From Hermodarchaeum sp048939595 (GTDB taxonomy: Archaea; Asgardarchaeota; Hermodarchaeia; Hermodarchaeales; Hermodarchaeaceae): 31,394 nt of DNA. Position numbers and translations under genes: made by a program. Below, piece after piece: positions 14,827 to 23,786 of this stretch. Position 1 is the stretch's first letter. Each line of letters starts with the position of its first letter. The notes beneath the pieces are model-generated. The model saw only the letters and a list, made by a program, of their open reading frames with translations, was not told the DNA's origin and searched no databases. Location: NCBI GenBank assembly GCA_048939595.1, contig JBHLPI010000021.1, positions 1-31,394 of the forward strand, read 5' to 3'.

Positions 14827-16107
14827 TCATTGTACGCAAATATAGTGGACAGAACATGATATACAGGGGTCATAGGCTCGAACGAGCATGTTTAATTGCA
14901 ATTCACATTCTTCTCGTGATTTCCCTTTGAGTTGAGGCAACATAGCCTTGACATCAGCTTCGATATTGGTATAGTTCATCGCTGTCGGGGTGATAACATT
15001 TGCACCGATGACTTTTCCTTTCTCATCGACGGAATACTCGTGAATCAGTAAGCCGCGAGGCGCTTCAACTGCAGCAGCACTGGAACCAGTCCTGACTTTG
15101 TAATCCACCGTTCCTGGTTTCAGTGGACGATTAGAAAGTGAGTCGATAATGGAGCTTGCATATTCTAAGTAGTGCAGGTACTCAATAGCCTGTGCGAGAT
15201 TATTATGAAATACATCGTAGCTTGGAACTTTGAATCCGATTTGGTATATCATCGCCGTAGCTTCATCGAGAAGTTGATTGGCTGCAACGTTTAATCGAGG
15301 TAAGGCTCCAACAAAATAGGGTTTACCTTGGATTGCACTGAATTTCGCATGGGCATAGGGAACATTGCGTTCAGTAATAAGGGCTGCATACTCCGCCTCA
15401 GCAACTTCCACTCCTGTATCCATCGCAAGGTTTCCATTATGGATCGGAAATTCGTTTGGATGTTTTAATGCCAAGTACTGGCTTCGATGAATGAGCTGCG
15501 GTTCCGAAAATGATGCCATCAATTCGATTTGCGCTTTTGCATCAGGAATTGCCTCTTGCAACCGTTGACGCATTGCTGCTAGCTGGGTTTGGCTAGGTAC
15601 ATGCGTGAATCCGCCAATTATGGCACACAGGGCATGTGTGTGGCGGCCACCAATCAACGCCATCAGATCATTCCCAAGTTTCTTTAATTTCAGAGCGCGA
15701 CTTATTTCGTTTTGATATTTCGGAAGAAGTTCAACTACATTTCGAGCTCCCAAGTAGTCGGGTAGTGCTAAGAAGTTGATATGAAGTGCATGGCTTTCAA
15801 GCATATCGCCAATCAGCATGAGTTTCCGAAGAGCAATGGTTTCTTCAGAGGGCTCAATCTGCATCGCTGCTTCAACACCTCTAAGAGCTGCAACCGCATG
15901 GGATTGGCTGCATATACCACAGATACGGGACATGATATGAGAGACTTCATCATAGGTATGACCCCGCAAAAAGGATTCAAAGAGGCGGGTTCCCTCAGTG
16001 ACCTGCATTTCAATTCGTGGCGGTTTTCCCTTCTGAGTCTCAACCAAGAGATTTCCATGTCCCTCAACACGGGCGAGATATTTGATCTCAAAGGTTACTT
16101 TAGCCAT
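14827..16107 (-). CDS. hydA: Group 3b [NiFe]-hydrogenase large subunit (sulfhydrogenase alpha)
   Basis: 426-residue catalytic subunit that holds the Ni-Fe(CN)2CO site and oxidises or evolves H2. The proximal motif RICGICSQSH at 61-70 gives Cys63, Cys66 and His70. The C-terminal motif DPCISCSVH at 413-421 gives Cys415 and Cys418. Only five residues (YICVQ) follow His421. This is consistent with the short peptide cut off by the maturation protease in this subgroup. The start ATG overlaps the end of hydD by 13 bases, with GAGG upstream, so translation is coupled. It is the last gene of the operon. No maturation genes (hyp, protease) are in the window. Confidence 0.95.
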   Translation of the reverse strand: MAKVTFEIKYLARVEGHGNLLVETQKGKPPRIEMQVTEGTRLFESFLRGHTYDEVSHIMSRICGICSQSHAVAALRGVEAAMQIEPSEETIALRKLMLIGDMLESHALHINFLALPDYLGARNVVELLPKYQNEISRALKLKKLGNDLMALIGGRHTHALCAIIGGFTHVPSQTQLAAMRQRLQEAIPDAKAQIELMASFSEPQLIHRSQYLALKHPNEFPIHNGNLAMDTGVEVAEAEYAALITERNVPYAHAKFSAIQGKPYFVGALPRLNVAANQLLDEATAMIYQIGFKVPSYDVFHNNLAQAIEYLHYLEYASSIIDSLSNRPLKPGTVDYKVRTGSSAAAVEAPRGLLIHEYSVDEKGKVIGANVITPTAMNYTNIEADVKAMLPQLKGKSREECELQLNMLVRAYDPCISCSVHYICVQ

Positions 16108-16889
16108 TCAATATTCAACCTCTTTCGCAGTTCTTTGACAAAATCCTGGGAAGCCGCATTAAACATTCGGAACTTTCGAACTACTGTTTCAAAGCTGGCC
16201 CCCTTAGCAGAGAACATGTCGATTTCTGAATCTACATTAGCCTGAGGTACAGGACCCCAACATCCTTCACAGGGGAAATTAACGCTCGGACAAAGAGCAC
16301 CACACCCTGCACGCGTTATAGGTCCTAGGCAGAGTTTGCCCTCCTTCATTAAGCATTCGTTTTCTTTCAAGCGACACTCAACACAAACGGCATAATTCTT
16401 TTGAAGTGGCTCTCCACCTGTTAGCAAAGCGCTGACCATCTCGATGAACTCGCCTCCATTTATGGGGCAGCCTTGCAGCTCATAATCAATTTTCACATAT
16501 TCTTTTAATGATAAGATGTTGGGCAGAGTCTTTACATGAGAGGCATCTGTATAGACGTTTTGTTTAAGTTCCTCAATATTATGACCATTTCGAATTGCGT
16601 TTACGCCACCTGTTGTCGCACATGCTCCCATGGCAACGAGTACTTTGGATTTTTCACGGAGCTCCTTGAGTTTTGCTAGTTCATCCTCATTGGTCACTGA
16701 TCCTTCAACAAAACAAACATCATATGGACCAGGGTGAGTTGCGGAGCTGCCCATCCGAAATTGGACTAGATTAATTGCCCCAAGAATATCAAACAATCGC
16801 TCTTCTTGATTGAGAATTTCGAGCTGACAGCCAGCACAACAGGTCAGTCCAAATAGTGCAACTATTGGTTTCTCAGTGTTATCTGACAT
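16095..16889 (-). CDS. hydD: Group 3b [NiFe]-hydrogenase small subunit (sulfhydrogenase delta)
   Basis: 264-residue electron-transfer subunit of the hydrogenase. The proximal [4Fe-4S] ligands are Cys18 and Cys21 (LTCCAGCQLE), Cys90 (MGACATTGG) and Cys141 (GCPINGGEF). A second Cys-rich block contains Cys169, Cys172, Cys179, Cys187, Cys196, Cys200, Cys207 and Cys210, enough for two further clusters. This gives the usual three-cluster wire toward the flavin subunit. There is no twin-arginine signal, so it is cytoplasmic. The start is ATG 16889 with GGTGAGAGGT immediately upstream; a longer frame to 17015 runs into hydG and is rejected. It lies 19 bases downstream of the hydG stop. Confidence 0.95.
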   Translation of the reverse strand: MSDNTEKPIVALFGLTCCAGCQLEILNQEERLFDILGAINLVQFRMGSSATHPGPYDVCFVEGSVTNEDELAKLKELREKSKVLVAMGACATTGGVNAIRNGHNIEELKQNVYTDASHVKTLPNILSLKEYVKIDYELQGCPINGGEFIEMVSALLTGGEPLQKNYAVCVECRLKENECLMKEGKLCLGPITRAGCGALCPSVNFPCEGCWGPVPQANVDSEIDMFSAKGASFETVVRKFRMFNAASQDFVKELRKRLNIEWLK

Positions 16890-16908
16890 ACCTCTCACCT
16901 TGACCCCT

Positions 16909-17766
16909 CTAGACAGCCCCTCGTAGATTCTTTGCTTCGTCATATCGGAAGACTGGTCCATCTTGGCATACGAATTTAGTTCCAACAATGCAATGGCTAC
17001 AGTGTCCGACACCACATTTCATTCGACGCTCTAAAGAAAGGTAGATTTGATCATCGGTGAAGTGCAAATTATGAAGATCCCGTATCACAAACCGGTACAT
17101 AATAGGTGGACCACAAACACAGGCGATGGCATTTTTGGCAGAAATTGTCAATCTGTCGAAAAGCGTGGTAACAACTCCGATGTTGCCAGCCCAGCAGTGT
17201 TCATCATCTCGATCAACAGTGGCAACATACTCCACATCTCGTCGATTTCCCCACAAGTAGAGCTCATCTTTATACAATAGCTCATCAGGACAACGGGCTC
17301 CAAAAAGTATTTGTAGTTTCCCAAAATTGTCTCGGTTCTCAAGCACCTCTAAAATCACCGGACGTAAGGGAACAAGGCCCATTCCACCAGCGATAAGCAC
17401 GACATCTTTACCTAATAACTCATTCATTGGCCAGCCATTGCCATAAGGCCCCCGTAATCCTACATGTGACCCAACCGAGAGTTTATCAAGAGCATTTGTG
17501 AGATGACCAACTTTCCTGATTGTTAATTGAATATCAGTCGTTTTACTCGGTGATGAACAAATACCAAAGGGCGCTTCACCAAACCCAAACACCGATAGTA
17601 GCATATATTGACCAGCATTGAAAGAAAATTCCCCTTGCTGCTTATCGTCAATGTATCTGAAGGTATACAATTTGGTATCGGATGTTTGCTCTTCAGTCTG
17701 TTTTAACTCAGCCAAATTATATTGGTACGGGTTTTCTAAGGATTTTGCGGATGTTGGAATAGGCAT
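16909..17766 (-). CDS. hydG: Sulfhydrogenase FAD/NAD(P)H-binding subunit (gamma)
   Basis: 285-residue ferredoxin-NADP reductase-like subunit that exchanges electrons with NAD(P)H. The FAD-binding barrel occupies about 15-110, with the flavin contact around FGICSSP (67-73). The nucleotide domain begins with AGGMGLVPLRP at 126-136 and contains FGARCPDELLY and CVCGPPIM. The C-terminal [2Fe-2S] site has Cys251, Cys256, Cys259 and Cys267 (CGVGHCSHC and then FVC). The ATG follows the hydB stop with no intervening base, with GGAGG inside the end of hydB, so the two are translationally coupled. NAD versus NADP preference cannot be read reliably. Confidence 0.94.
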   Translation of the reverse strand: MPIPTSAKSLENPYQYNLAELKQTEEQTSDTKLYTFRYIDDKQQGEFSFNAGQYMLLSVFGFGEAPFGICSSPSKTTDIQLTIRKVGHLTNALDKLSVGSHVGLRGPYGNGWPMNELLGKDVVLIAGGMGLVPLRPVILEVLENRDNFGKLQILFGARCPDELLYKDELYLWGNRRDVEYVATVDRDDEHCWAGNIGVVTTLFDRLTISAKNAIACVCGPPIMYRFVIRDLHNLHFTDDQIYLSLERRMKCGVGHCSHCIVGTKFVCQDGPVFRYDEAKNLRGAV

Positions 17767-18840
17767 CTAGTTTCCTCCTTTTTGAATATCAGTTAGTATT
17801 TCGGTCATATCAATATCAGCCGGGCAGGTGCGTGTGCATCTTCCGCAACCGACACAACCGATTTGGTTAATTTGCTCAGGTTCCGTGCGAAACTTATGAT
17901 AAATCCGAAATCGCACACGAGAAGGTAAGGTCGGTCGGAAATTGTGATCTCCAGCGACTAAGGCAAAATCGACTAGCTGACAAGAATCCCAGGTTCGAAC
18001 CCTTGCCCCGTCCCTAAGGTTGAGGTCAACTTCATCATGGACATCAAAGCAAAAACAAGTTGGGCAGACCATAGTGCAGGAACCACAACCAAAACATCGG
18101 CGTCCATAGCGCGTCCACATCTCACGTTCATAACTGGCATCTATCTGGTCAGGCAGTTTGTTGAAATTTTGGATAGGGTTAGGAAAGCGAGCCTCACGGT
18201 CCTTCAAAGACTTACTGATTTCTTTTTCTTGGGCTGACTGGGTCTTCAAGAAGAGGTCTTTTGCATACTCAATTAGTCTATGACCAATTTCAGTGTGAAC
18301 TGCAAAATGAAATGCTTCCCTCATTGGTGTAATCATCATGTCGGCACAATCTGCTGAGGTGAGCGTACCAGCAGAGAGGCAGAATGAATCCTTACATGGC
18401 GTCATACAATTCAAACCAAAGATAATGCCCTTTTCGCGGCGTTTTGCGCGATATGGGTCAGGGTAAATTAGTGTTAGAATTGCGTCATGGAAACTGATTG
18501 CGGCTAAATCACAGGAATGAATACCAAAAACCAGGAATTGTTTTCCATTCCATTCAGCTTTGTCTGGTGATTCCTGCAGGGTATCATGAATTTCAAGCTT
18601 CGGGCTACGTGTAAAAGTAAAGGTTTCTTGCTTCGGTGGGTAGAAATACTTCTTGGGTGGTAAAATCGTCGTGTCATAATCAAGTCGGATTTGGTCACCT
18701 TCAGTGATACAATCGAACTTGAATTGAGACCGAGTTGCCACTGGGCCATAAATGGTGAGAATTTTTGATAGTTTTTTCACAAAAGCAGGGAGGTCTGATT
18801 TTTTTAGAAGATAATTACCATAATTTGATTTGAATGACAT
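17767..18840 (-). CDS. hydB: Sulfhydrogenase iron-sulfur subunit (beta)
   Basis: 357-residue subunit, first gene of the hydBGDA operon. The N-terminal 230 residues match the HydB/anaerobic sulfite-reductase-A-like domain (FGIHSCDLAAI, GLNCMTPC). The C-terminal part has two [4Fe-4S] motifs: CFGCGSCTMVCPTC at about 248-261 and CVGCGRCTRTCPADIDM near 327-343. In Thermococcales this subunit links NAD(P)H-derived electrons to polysulfide reduction and to the hydrogenase. The start is ATG 18840 with GGTGAG four bases upstream; the GTG at 18849 overlaps that site and is less likely. The 234-base gap up to the regulator at 19075 holds the operon promoter, but no clear minus-strand TATA box was pinned down. 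Confidence 0.93.
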   Translation of the reverse strand: MSFKSNYGNYLLKKSDLPAFVKKLSKILTIYGPVATRSQFKFDCITEGDQIRLDYDTTILPPKKYFYPPKQETFTFTRSPKLEIHDTLQESPDKAEWNGKQFLVFGIHSCDLAAISFHDAILTLIYPDPYRAKRREKGIIFGLNCMTPCKDSFCLSAGTLTSADCADMMITPMREAFHFAVHTEIGHRLIEYAKDLFLKTQSAQEKEISKSLKDREARFPNPIQNFNKLPDQIDASYEREMWTRYGRRCFGCGSCTMVCPTCFCFDVHDEVDLNLRDGARVRTWDSCQLVDFALVAGDHNFRPTLPSRVRFRIYHKFRTEPEQINQIGCVGCGRCTRTCPADIDMTEILTDIQKGGN

Positions 18841-18979
18841 CAATCTCACCTAGACCTGCGATGTAAAGTGCTCCACAAGTTCATTCCGTAACAGCGTCGA
18901 AGTGCTAAAATGTCTAATGGTAATTCAACATGGCTGCTTTTTTCCCTTTTGAACATGCTACGAAGACACTTCTATTCTG

Positions 18980-18987
18980 TTTATAAG
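18980..18987 (+). promoter_or_regulatory. Possible TATA box for the long TrmB-like regulator
   Basis: TTTATAAG at 18980-18987 stands out in the divergent gap. A start about 25 bases downstream would leave a leader of about 65 bases before ATG 19075. The sequence in between is purine-rich and shows no strong hairpin. Confidence 0.45.
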
Positions 18988-19074
18988 GGAAACCCAAGAG
19001 GGTAAGGAATAATTAGGAGTTCTTCAGAGAGGAAGACCAGTGAAGGTTTCTTCACTTAATTGCGGGGTTATTCC

Positions 19075-20967
19075 ATGGAGGCAAATGGACAGCACGAGTC
19101 AGAACCAAACACAAAACCAAGTTTAGCCGATCTATTGCATATTACTCAAGCTGCGGTTAGCTTATATTATGAGTTAGCAGCCGCGCCAAATCCTTATCAA
19201 AAGGCTGAGATTGCAGAGCAATATGGATTCTCGGCAAAGAAGGTAGAGCAATGCCTCTCGGAGTTACAGACTTGTGGATTAGTGCGCAGGAATCCCGACG
19301 ATACCTACGAAGCGGTAGCTCCTATCGAAGCGGTAATGATCGCACTCACCCGAGTTCGAAATCTCCTTCGGCAGCTCCAAACAGACTTTCCTGACCGAGT
19401 AGAATCAGGTATTCCAAGAATCGATACAAAGGTTAAGAATGATGTAGACCGCCTTCCTTATCAGCTTGAAACCCTACGAACTAATATCGACCAATCATTG
19501 GACACTGCCTTTGAAAGATTTCGTGGAAAAGTCCATGTTATTCAAACTGCTCCCTCTTTTGAAGGATTTGCTAAAAACTTACAAGTACAGCTTCTTGCTG
19601 AAGTAGATGAGCGGATGATGGAAACACGGAATCAACTCAATGATTTCGAATCCATCGACATGTTCATCAATGTACTCAACAAATTAAAAAATGATGTTTT
19701 TGACATCGTCAATATATCCCTCTCTGATATGCGGGAACAATCCTTCCGGCTTCACGAACTCGAGGAATTTCGCGAAACCCTTGCTGAACTCTGGAATGTT
19801 ACTCCATCCATTGTTGAGGAGCACCTAGCAGACTTCGAACAGGAAATGAGCGCCCTCGAGGCCTCTTTAGGGGATCTCATGGAAACGAAATATCGCCTAG
19901 GGGCTTTCAAAGGCGTTATCGAGAATTTTGCTCAGGATCATATCATGACGGCTGTCAAACATCTTAAGTCAAATTTCCAGCTTTCGTTAACTGAAGCAAT
20001 TCAAAACCTTTTGCAAGAAGCCCAAGAGCGCTTTGAAGAAGTAGCAAAGGCGGCTCATCAAGAATTCAACAAGCTTCGTGAACAACTTGCTGAATGGGTC
20101 CAAAATGCCTTGGACCTGGCCTTTAACGAAGTGATTCAACGCAATCAAAAAGCTTCAACTGAACTTGCTGATCGTTTAGCAGAGCTTACTCTTACCTTCC
20201 AACAACTTTTTGCCGCAGGGCTCGAAGACTCGGTAAAAAGAGTCAGTTTACAAGCTCAAGAATTAGATGCCCAGCTAGCCCAAGTGCCTGATATACTCGA
20301 CCAAATCCGTAACCAAGAGTTTTCTCCTCAGTTGGATCAGATGGTTGCTCAAAGTGAACGTCATCTAACAAAAATCACTCATGATATTCCTAAAGCCTTT
20401 ACAGAGTGGAGGAATGAGTACATTCGAGTGACCAACGCCCAGATAACATCTCTATTACAGGAAGCGGAAGGTCATGTGACTCTGGCCACCCAAAGTGTGA
20501 ATCAGTTCTGGCGTCGGTCAAAGGAAACAGAGCCCACAACTTTTGATCTGTACCAGTTTGTGATTGGTGAAAAAGCCTTTCAATCCCATATGGCGAGTCA
20601 TATAGCTCGAGCAAGAAGTCAGCTTTTCATTATTCTTCCCCGCGCAATTCGCCTCAAAGTAAAGCTTTTACGAATGATTCCTCGGGAGGTCCGTGTCCGA
20701 ATTGTAGTCGCTGACACACCTACAACAAAAACCGTTCAAAGCCTCCAGCGTATCGCAGATAAAAATTCGAATTTTCAAATCCGTCATGATCCCCGCGGAG
20801 ATATTTGGGGAATCATTCGTGATTCCGAACACATAATTTTAGGAAACACAACTAGGAGTGTAGCTAATGTCATTGGTATCTCCTCAAGTCATGAAGATCA
20901 TATCGAATTACTTCGCACAGTCATGGAAACCCGATGGCTTCACGCACGCAGCTTACCCATGAAATAG
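19075..20967 (+). CDS. Long TrmB-like protein: winged helix, coiled coil, C-terminal effector-like domain
   Basis: 630-residue protein. Residues about 15-80 form a TrmB-type winged helix (a NPYQKAEIAEQYGFSAKKVE segment, then LQTCGLVRR). About 85-495 is an almost continuous helical or coiled-coil region, far longer than the dimerisation helix of ordinary TrmB. The last 125 residues resemble the TrmB C-terminal, PLD-like domain (YQFVIGEKAFQSHMASHI, RVRIVVADT, then a strand with SEHIILGN). The HKD catalytic pair of phospholipase D is not seen. The start is ATG 19075; a TTG at 19060 is in frame but lacks a ribosome site. It is divergent from hydBGDA and could regulate it, which is inference. Long filament-like or chromosome-bridging roles are equally possible. 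Confidence 0.75.
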   Translation: MEANGQHESEPNTKPSLADLLHITQAAVSLYYELAAAPNPYQKAEIAEQYGFSAKKVEQCLSELQTCGLVRRNPDDTYEAVAPIEAVMIALTRVRNLLRQLQTDFPDRVESGIPRIDTKVKNDVDRLPYQLETLRTNIDQSLDTAFERFRGKVHVIQTAPSFEGFAKNLQVQLLAEVDERMMETRNQLNDFESIDMFINVLNKLKNDVFDIVNISLSDMREQSFRLHELEEFRETLAELWNVTPSIVEEHLADFEQEMSALEASLGDLMETKYRLGAFKGVIENFAQDHIMTAVKHLKSNFQLSLTEAIQNLLQEAQERFEEVAKAAHQEFNKLREQLAEWVQNALDLAFNEVIQRNQKASTELADRLAELTLTFQQLFAAGLEDSVKRVSLQAQELDAQLAQVPDILDQIRNQEFSPQLDQMVAQSERHLTKITHDIPKAFTEWRNEYIRVTNAQITSLLQEAEGHVTLATQSVNQFWRRSKETEPTTFDLYQFVIGEKAFQSHMASHIARARSQLFIILPRAIRLKVKLLRMIPREVRVRIVVADTPTTKTVQSLQRIADKNSNFQIRHDPRGDIWGIIRDSEHIILGNTTRSVANVIGISSSHEDHIELLRTVMETRWLHARSLPMK

Positions 20968-21052
20968 GATAGCGTAACCGACGAGCTTTTAATAAGAAGA
21001 CAATACGAGTTGTCTCAGCCTCCAAATAGGTTGAGGGTCGGTGAAACAGCCC

Positions 21053-22471
21053 ATGATTCTACGTAACATCCTCGAGGAAATCGATGCTCAATTTAGTAAC
21101 ACACTTTCTCAATTACAAACTTTCCTTCAACAACCTAGTATCAGTGGCACTGGAGCTGGCATCAACAAAACCGCATATCGGGTCTTTACTAAACTTCAAG
21201 CCCTTAACTTTGATACAGAACTCATTAGCACACCAAGTAATCCCATTGTGTATGCCCGTCAGTTTTTGGCTGGAAAGAAAGCTCCTACCCTGCTAATTCA
21301 TACATCATTCGATGTCATGGCTACTGAGAATGAAGCTTGGTGGTCTGTTCCTCCCTTTGCAGCTGTGATTACAGACCATCCTCGGTTTGGACCCAGCCTC
21401 ATCGCAAGGGGCGCTTATACCCAGAAAGCCACCTTAATGGTGCTGCTTGAAACTCTTTCAATTATTCAAAATGCTGGGGAACAACTTCCAGTCAATCTTA
21501 TTATTGTTGTTGATAGTGAAGAAGAAAGTGGCAGCTCCAGTCTTCCACAATTTGTAGAAAATAATAAAAAAGAATTAGACAAAGCCGATGCCGTCTATTA
21601 TCCTTTTTTCGCTACAGACCGACGTGGGATTGCTCGGTTATTCTTAGGCACAAAGGGAATTATATTTCTTCGACTCCATTGTCAGGGTCCTTCAACACGA
21701 GACCTACATTCAGCTGAAGTTGGTTGGATGCGAAATCCAGCTCATATACTTGCAAAAACCCTATCACAGCTAGTCGATATTCACGGTCATCCTCTAATTC
21801 CAGGTTTGCTTGATGATGTCCAACCGCCAACAAAAGATGATGAACGCCTTATCACACTTCTGGCTGAATCCTTTGACCCTGGAATAGCTGCTCTCCAATT
21901 AGACGCTCGTAATCTCACAATTGAGGCAGACTCAATGGAGGACCTGTTACGTCGATTCCTCTTTGAACCTACTGTCAACATTTCTGGAATTCAAACTGGA
22001 TATGTCGGTGATTCCTTCAAAACGATTCTACCTCGTGAAGCTTCTGCGCACGTAGATATTCGTTTGACTCCAAATGAGGATCCCAATCAAGTCCTACAAA
22101 TCGTGAAAGATTATATTGCAAGTCTAGGACTCGCAGAATTTGTGGAAGTTGAGCTTGGATATATGATGAAATGGGCTAAAACATCAGACAATACCCATAT
22201 CGTTAGGGCACTCATGCGGTCATATTATGAGGTGGGAATTGATAATGTGGAGGTTTGGCCAATGTTTCCATCTAGCGTACCTCTTTACGTTTATGCTGAT
22301 CCTCCTCTGAAGAAGCCATTTGTCATTGGTGGTTTAGGGCATGGAGGTCACGCTCATGGCCGAGATGAATATGTGGTAGTAGAAGGAATCCGCCATTTCC
22401 AAAAAGGATTCACTCATTTCCTTCATGAATTCAGTCAGCTGCCCAGCCGTTTATCTGGCGAGAAAGCATGA
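21053..22471 (+). CDS. M20-family peptidase relative lacking several metal ligands
   Basis: 472-residue protein with the full M20 (ArgE/DapE/carnosinase-type) architecture, including the dimerisation-domain His in TRDLHS (about 219). Several metal-site positions are changed by alignment from memory. The usual HYDV reads SFDV (Ser85, Asp87). The bridging Asp in GASDDKG is replaced (GAYTQKA, Thr123). The Asp of the VSDT strand is hydrophobic (YYPFF). The Glu run SEEESGS (156-158) and the late His in HGRDEY (about 435) remain. It is probably inactive as a standard di-zinc hydrolase, or it uses another chemistry. The start is ATG 21053 with GGTGA eight bases upstream; GTG 21041 is the alternative. 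The stop overlaps the CinA-like gene by 4 bases (ATGA). Confidence 0.85.
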   Translation: MILRNILEEIDAQFSNTLSQLQTFLQQPSISGTGAGINKTAYRVFTKLQALNFDTELISTPSNPIVYARQFLAGKKAPTLLIHTSFDVMATENEAWWSVPPFAAVITDHPRFGPSLIARGAYTQKATLMVLLETLSIIQNAGEQLPVNLIIVVDSEEESGSSSLPQFVENNKKELDKADAVYYPFFATDRRGIARLFLGTKGIIFLRLHCQGPSTRDLHSAEVGWMRNPAHILAKTLSQLVDIHGHPLIPGLLDDVQPPTKDDERLITLLAESFDPGIAALQLDARNLTIEADSMEDLLRRFLFEPTVNISGIQTGYVGDSFKTILPREASAHVDIRLTPNEDPNQVLQIVKDYIASLGLAEFVEVELGYMMKWAKTSDNTHIVRALMRSYYEVGIDNVEVWPMFPSSVPLYVYADPPLKKPFVIGGLGHGGHAHGRDEYVVVEGIRHFQKGFTHFLHEFSQLPSRLSGEKA

Positions 22472-23283
22472 CGCTTCGAGTCGAACTTCTAATCATAGGA
22501 AACGAAATCCTCTCTGGTCATACTCTAGACACCAACTCTCAATGGCTCGCCCAACGTCTTCTCGAATTACACCTACCCGTTCAGCAAATGCAAGTCATTG
22601 AGGACAATGTTGATATTATCGCAGATGCCATTCGCGCCAGTCTTGAACGACAAACAAAGCTCCTAATAACAAGTGGCGGTCTTGGACCCACCTTTGATGA
22701 CTTAACCGCATCAGGTCTTTCGATTGCTTTAGGTGTTCCACTTCAGCTTCATCCCCGCGCCTTAATTATGGTGACCAACCGATATAACGCACTCAAAGCT
22801 CAGGAGCTTGTGGAATCCAGTGCCCTCACGCCTGCCCGTAAGAAAATGGCTAATCTTCCCCAAGGCGCAGAACCACTACCTAACAGTGTCGGGACCGCCC
22901 CCGGCATTCATATTCAACAGAACGATGTTCGTATCTATTGTCTTCCAGGTATTCCACAAGAGCTCTATGCCATCTTCATGGAAGCCATTGCTCCACAACT
23001 TGCCCACCTCACCAATAAAGTTGTAATCCAAAAGACCATTCAAGTGCCCATTCTCGATGAATCAGTACTTGCTCCCATACTCAATGTGGTTTTAGAAGAG
23101 AGCCAGGATGTTTATCTAAAATCACTTCCCCGCCCTTATCAAAGCCATTTTCCTCTTCGTGTTTCAATAACTGCAACAGCTCCTACAAAATCTCAAGCCA
23201 CTTCTCTTCTGACAACAACCATCAAAAAACTCCAAAAACTCGCCTACCATCATCGACAGACCGAGCTTACACTAGATGGCTAA
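22468..23283 (+). CDS. CinA-like protein with molybdopterin-binding (MoCF) domain
   Basis: 271-residue protein with the MoaB/Mog-type fold of the CinA N-terminal domain. The marks are GNEILSGHTLDTNSQWLAQRL at the N-terminus (positions about 11-31), TSGGLGPTFDDLT around 68-80, and GTAPGI with LPGIPQEL further on. The C-terminal nicotinamide-deamidase domain of full CinA is absent, as in the common archaeal short form. Related proteins bind molybdopterin or act as ADP-ribose/CoA-type pyrophosphatases, so the substrate is uncertain. Translation is coupled to the M20-like gene by an ATGA overlap. This suggests a joint role for the two, although no shared pathway is known. Confidence 0.88.
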   Translation: MTLRVELLIIGNEILSGHTLDTNSQWLAQRLLELHLPVQQMQVIEDNVDIIADAIRASLERQTKLLITSGGLGPTFDDLTASGLSIALGVPLQLHPRALIMVTNRYNALKAQELVESSALTPARKKMANLPQGAEPLPNSVGTAPGIHIQQNDVRIYCLPGIPQELYAIFMEAIAPQLAHLTNKVVIQKTIQVPILDESVLAPILNVVLEESQDVYLKSLPRPYQSHFPLRVSITATAPTKSQATSLLTTTIKKLQKLAYHHRQTELTLDG

Positions 23284-23330
23284 TCTTAATCTTTACGTTA
23301 AACAGCTACCCTGAAAGAATTAGTGGGTGA

Positions 23331-23543
23331 CTAATCGTCTCCCAGTTCTATACCCAGCACTTCATCCAGTTTGTGATGTGTCTTCTTCTCCATCTGCTCA
23401 AGAGCTGTTACAAGGAAATCTTTGACAGACCGATTACTGTCAGGATGTTCTGCTTTCCATGCAAGGAATGACGCCACAAGTTCAAGTGCATCAATTACTC
23501 CACGTAAATAACGTGGATCAAGATTGTCGGATGGGATTGACAT
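23331..23543 (-). CDS. Small acidic helical protein
   Basis: 70-residue protein, probably all helical, with an acidic end (EVLGIELGDD). The sequence RGVIDALELVASFLAW suggests an amphipathic packing helix, so it is likely to be a dimer or partner subunit. No family is recognised; there is a vague likeness to UPF0147-type archaeal proteins. The start is ATG 23543 with AGGTGA upstream, which supports translation. It stands alone, convergent with the CinA-like gene and divergent from the Lrp gene. Confidence 0.7.
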   Translation of the reverse strand: MSIPSDNLDPRYLRGVIDALELVASFLAWKAEHPDSNRSVKDFLVTALEQMEKKTHHKLDEVLGIELGDD

Positions 23544-23786
23544 TAATGCTTCACCTAGAGAGAATTATAGTCAGTAACAGGACTTTGGATTCTTAAATTT
23601 AAAGCTTCTCCCTGTTAACCTTCCTTTTTTCGCAGCATTTCTTCGCCTTTAGAGGTAGTTTTCGAATTCCTTGATAGCCAAAAACTAGCTTCCAATTCAT
23701 CGGACTACTTAAAAGCAGTCATAGGAAAACACCTACTTGAGGAGTCCTTCTCCAAAAGGAGCATGCACGAAAGGGGAATCACATCC

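Noticed and set aside
16890..17015. Longer start for hydD
   Set aside because: It would overlap hydG by more than 100 bases. ATG 16889 has a strong ribosome site and gives the normal family N-terminus.
17992..18002. GGTTCGAACCC, a T-loop-like string that could mark a tRNA
   Set aside because: It lies inside hydB coding sequence and no acceptor, D-arm or anticodon stem fits around it.
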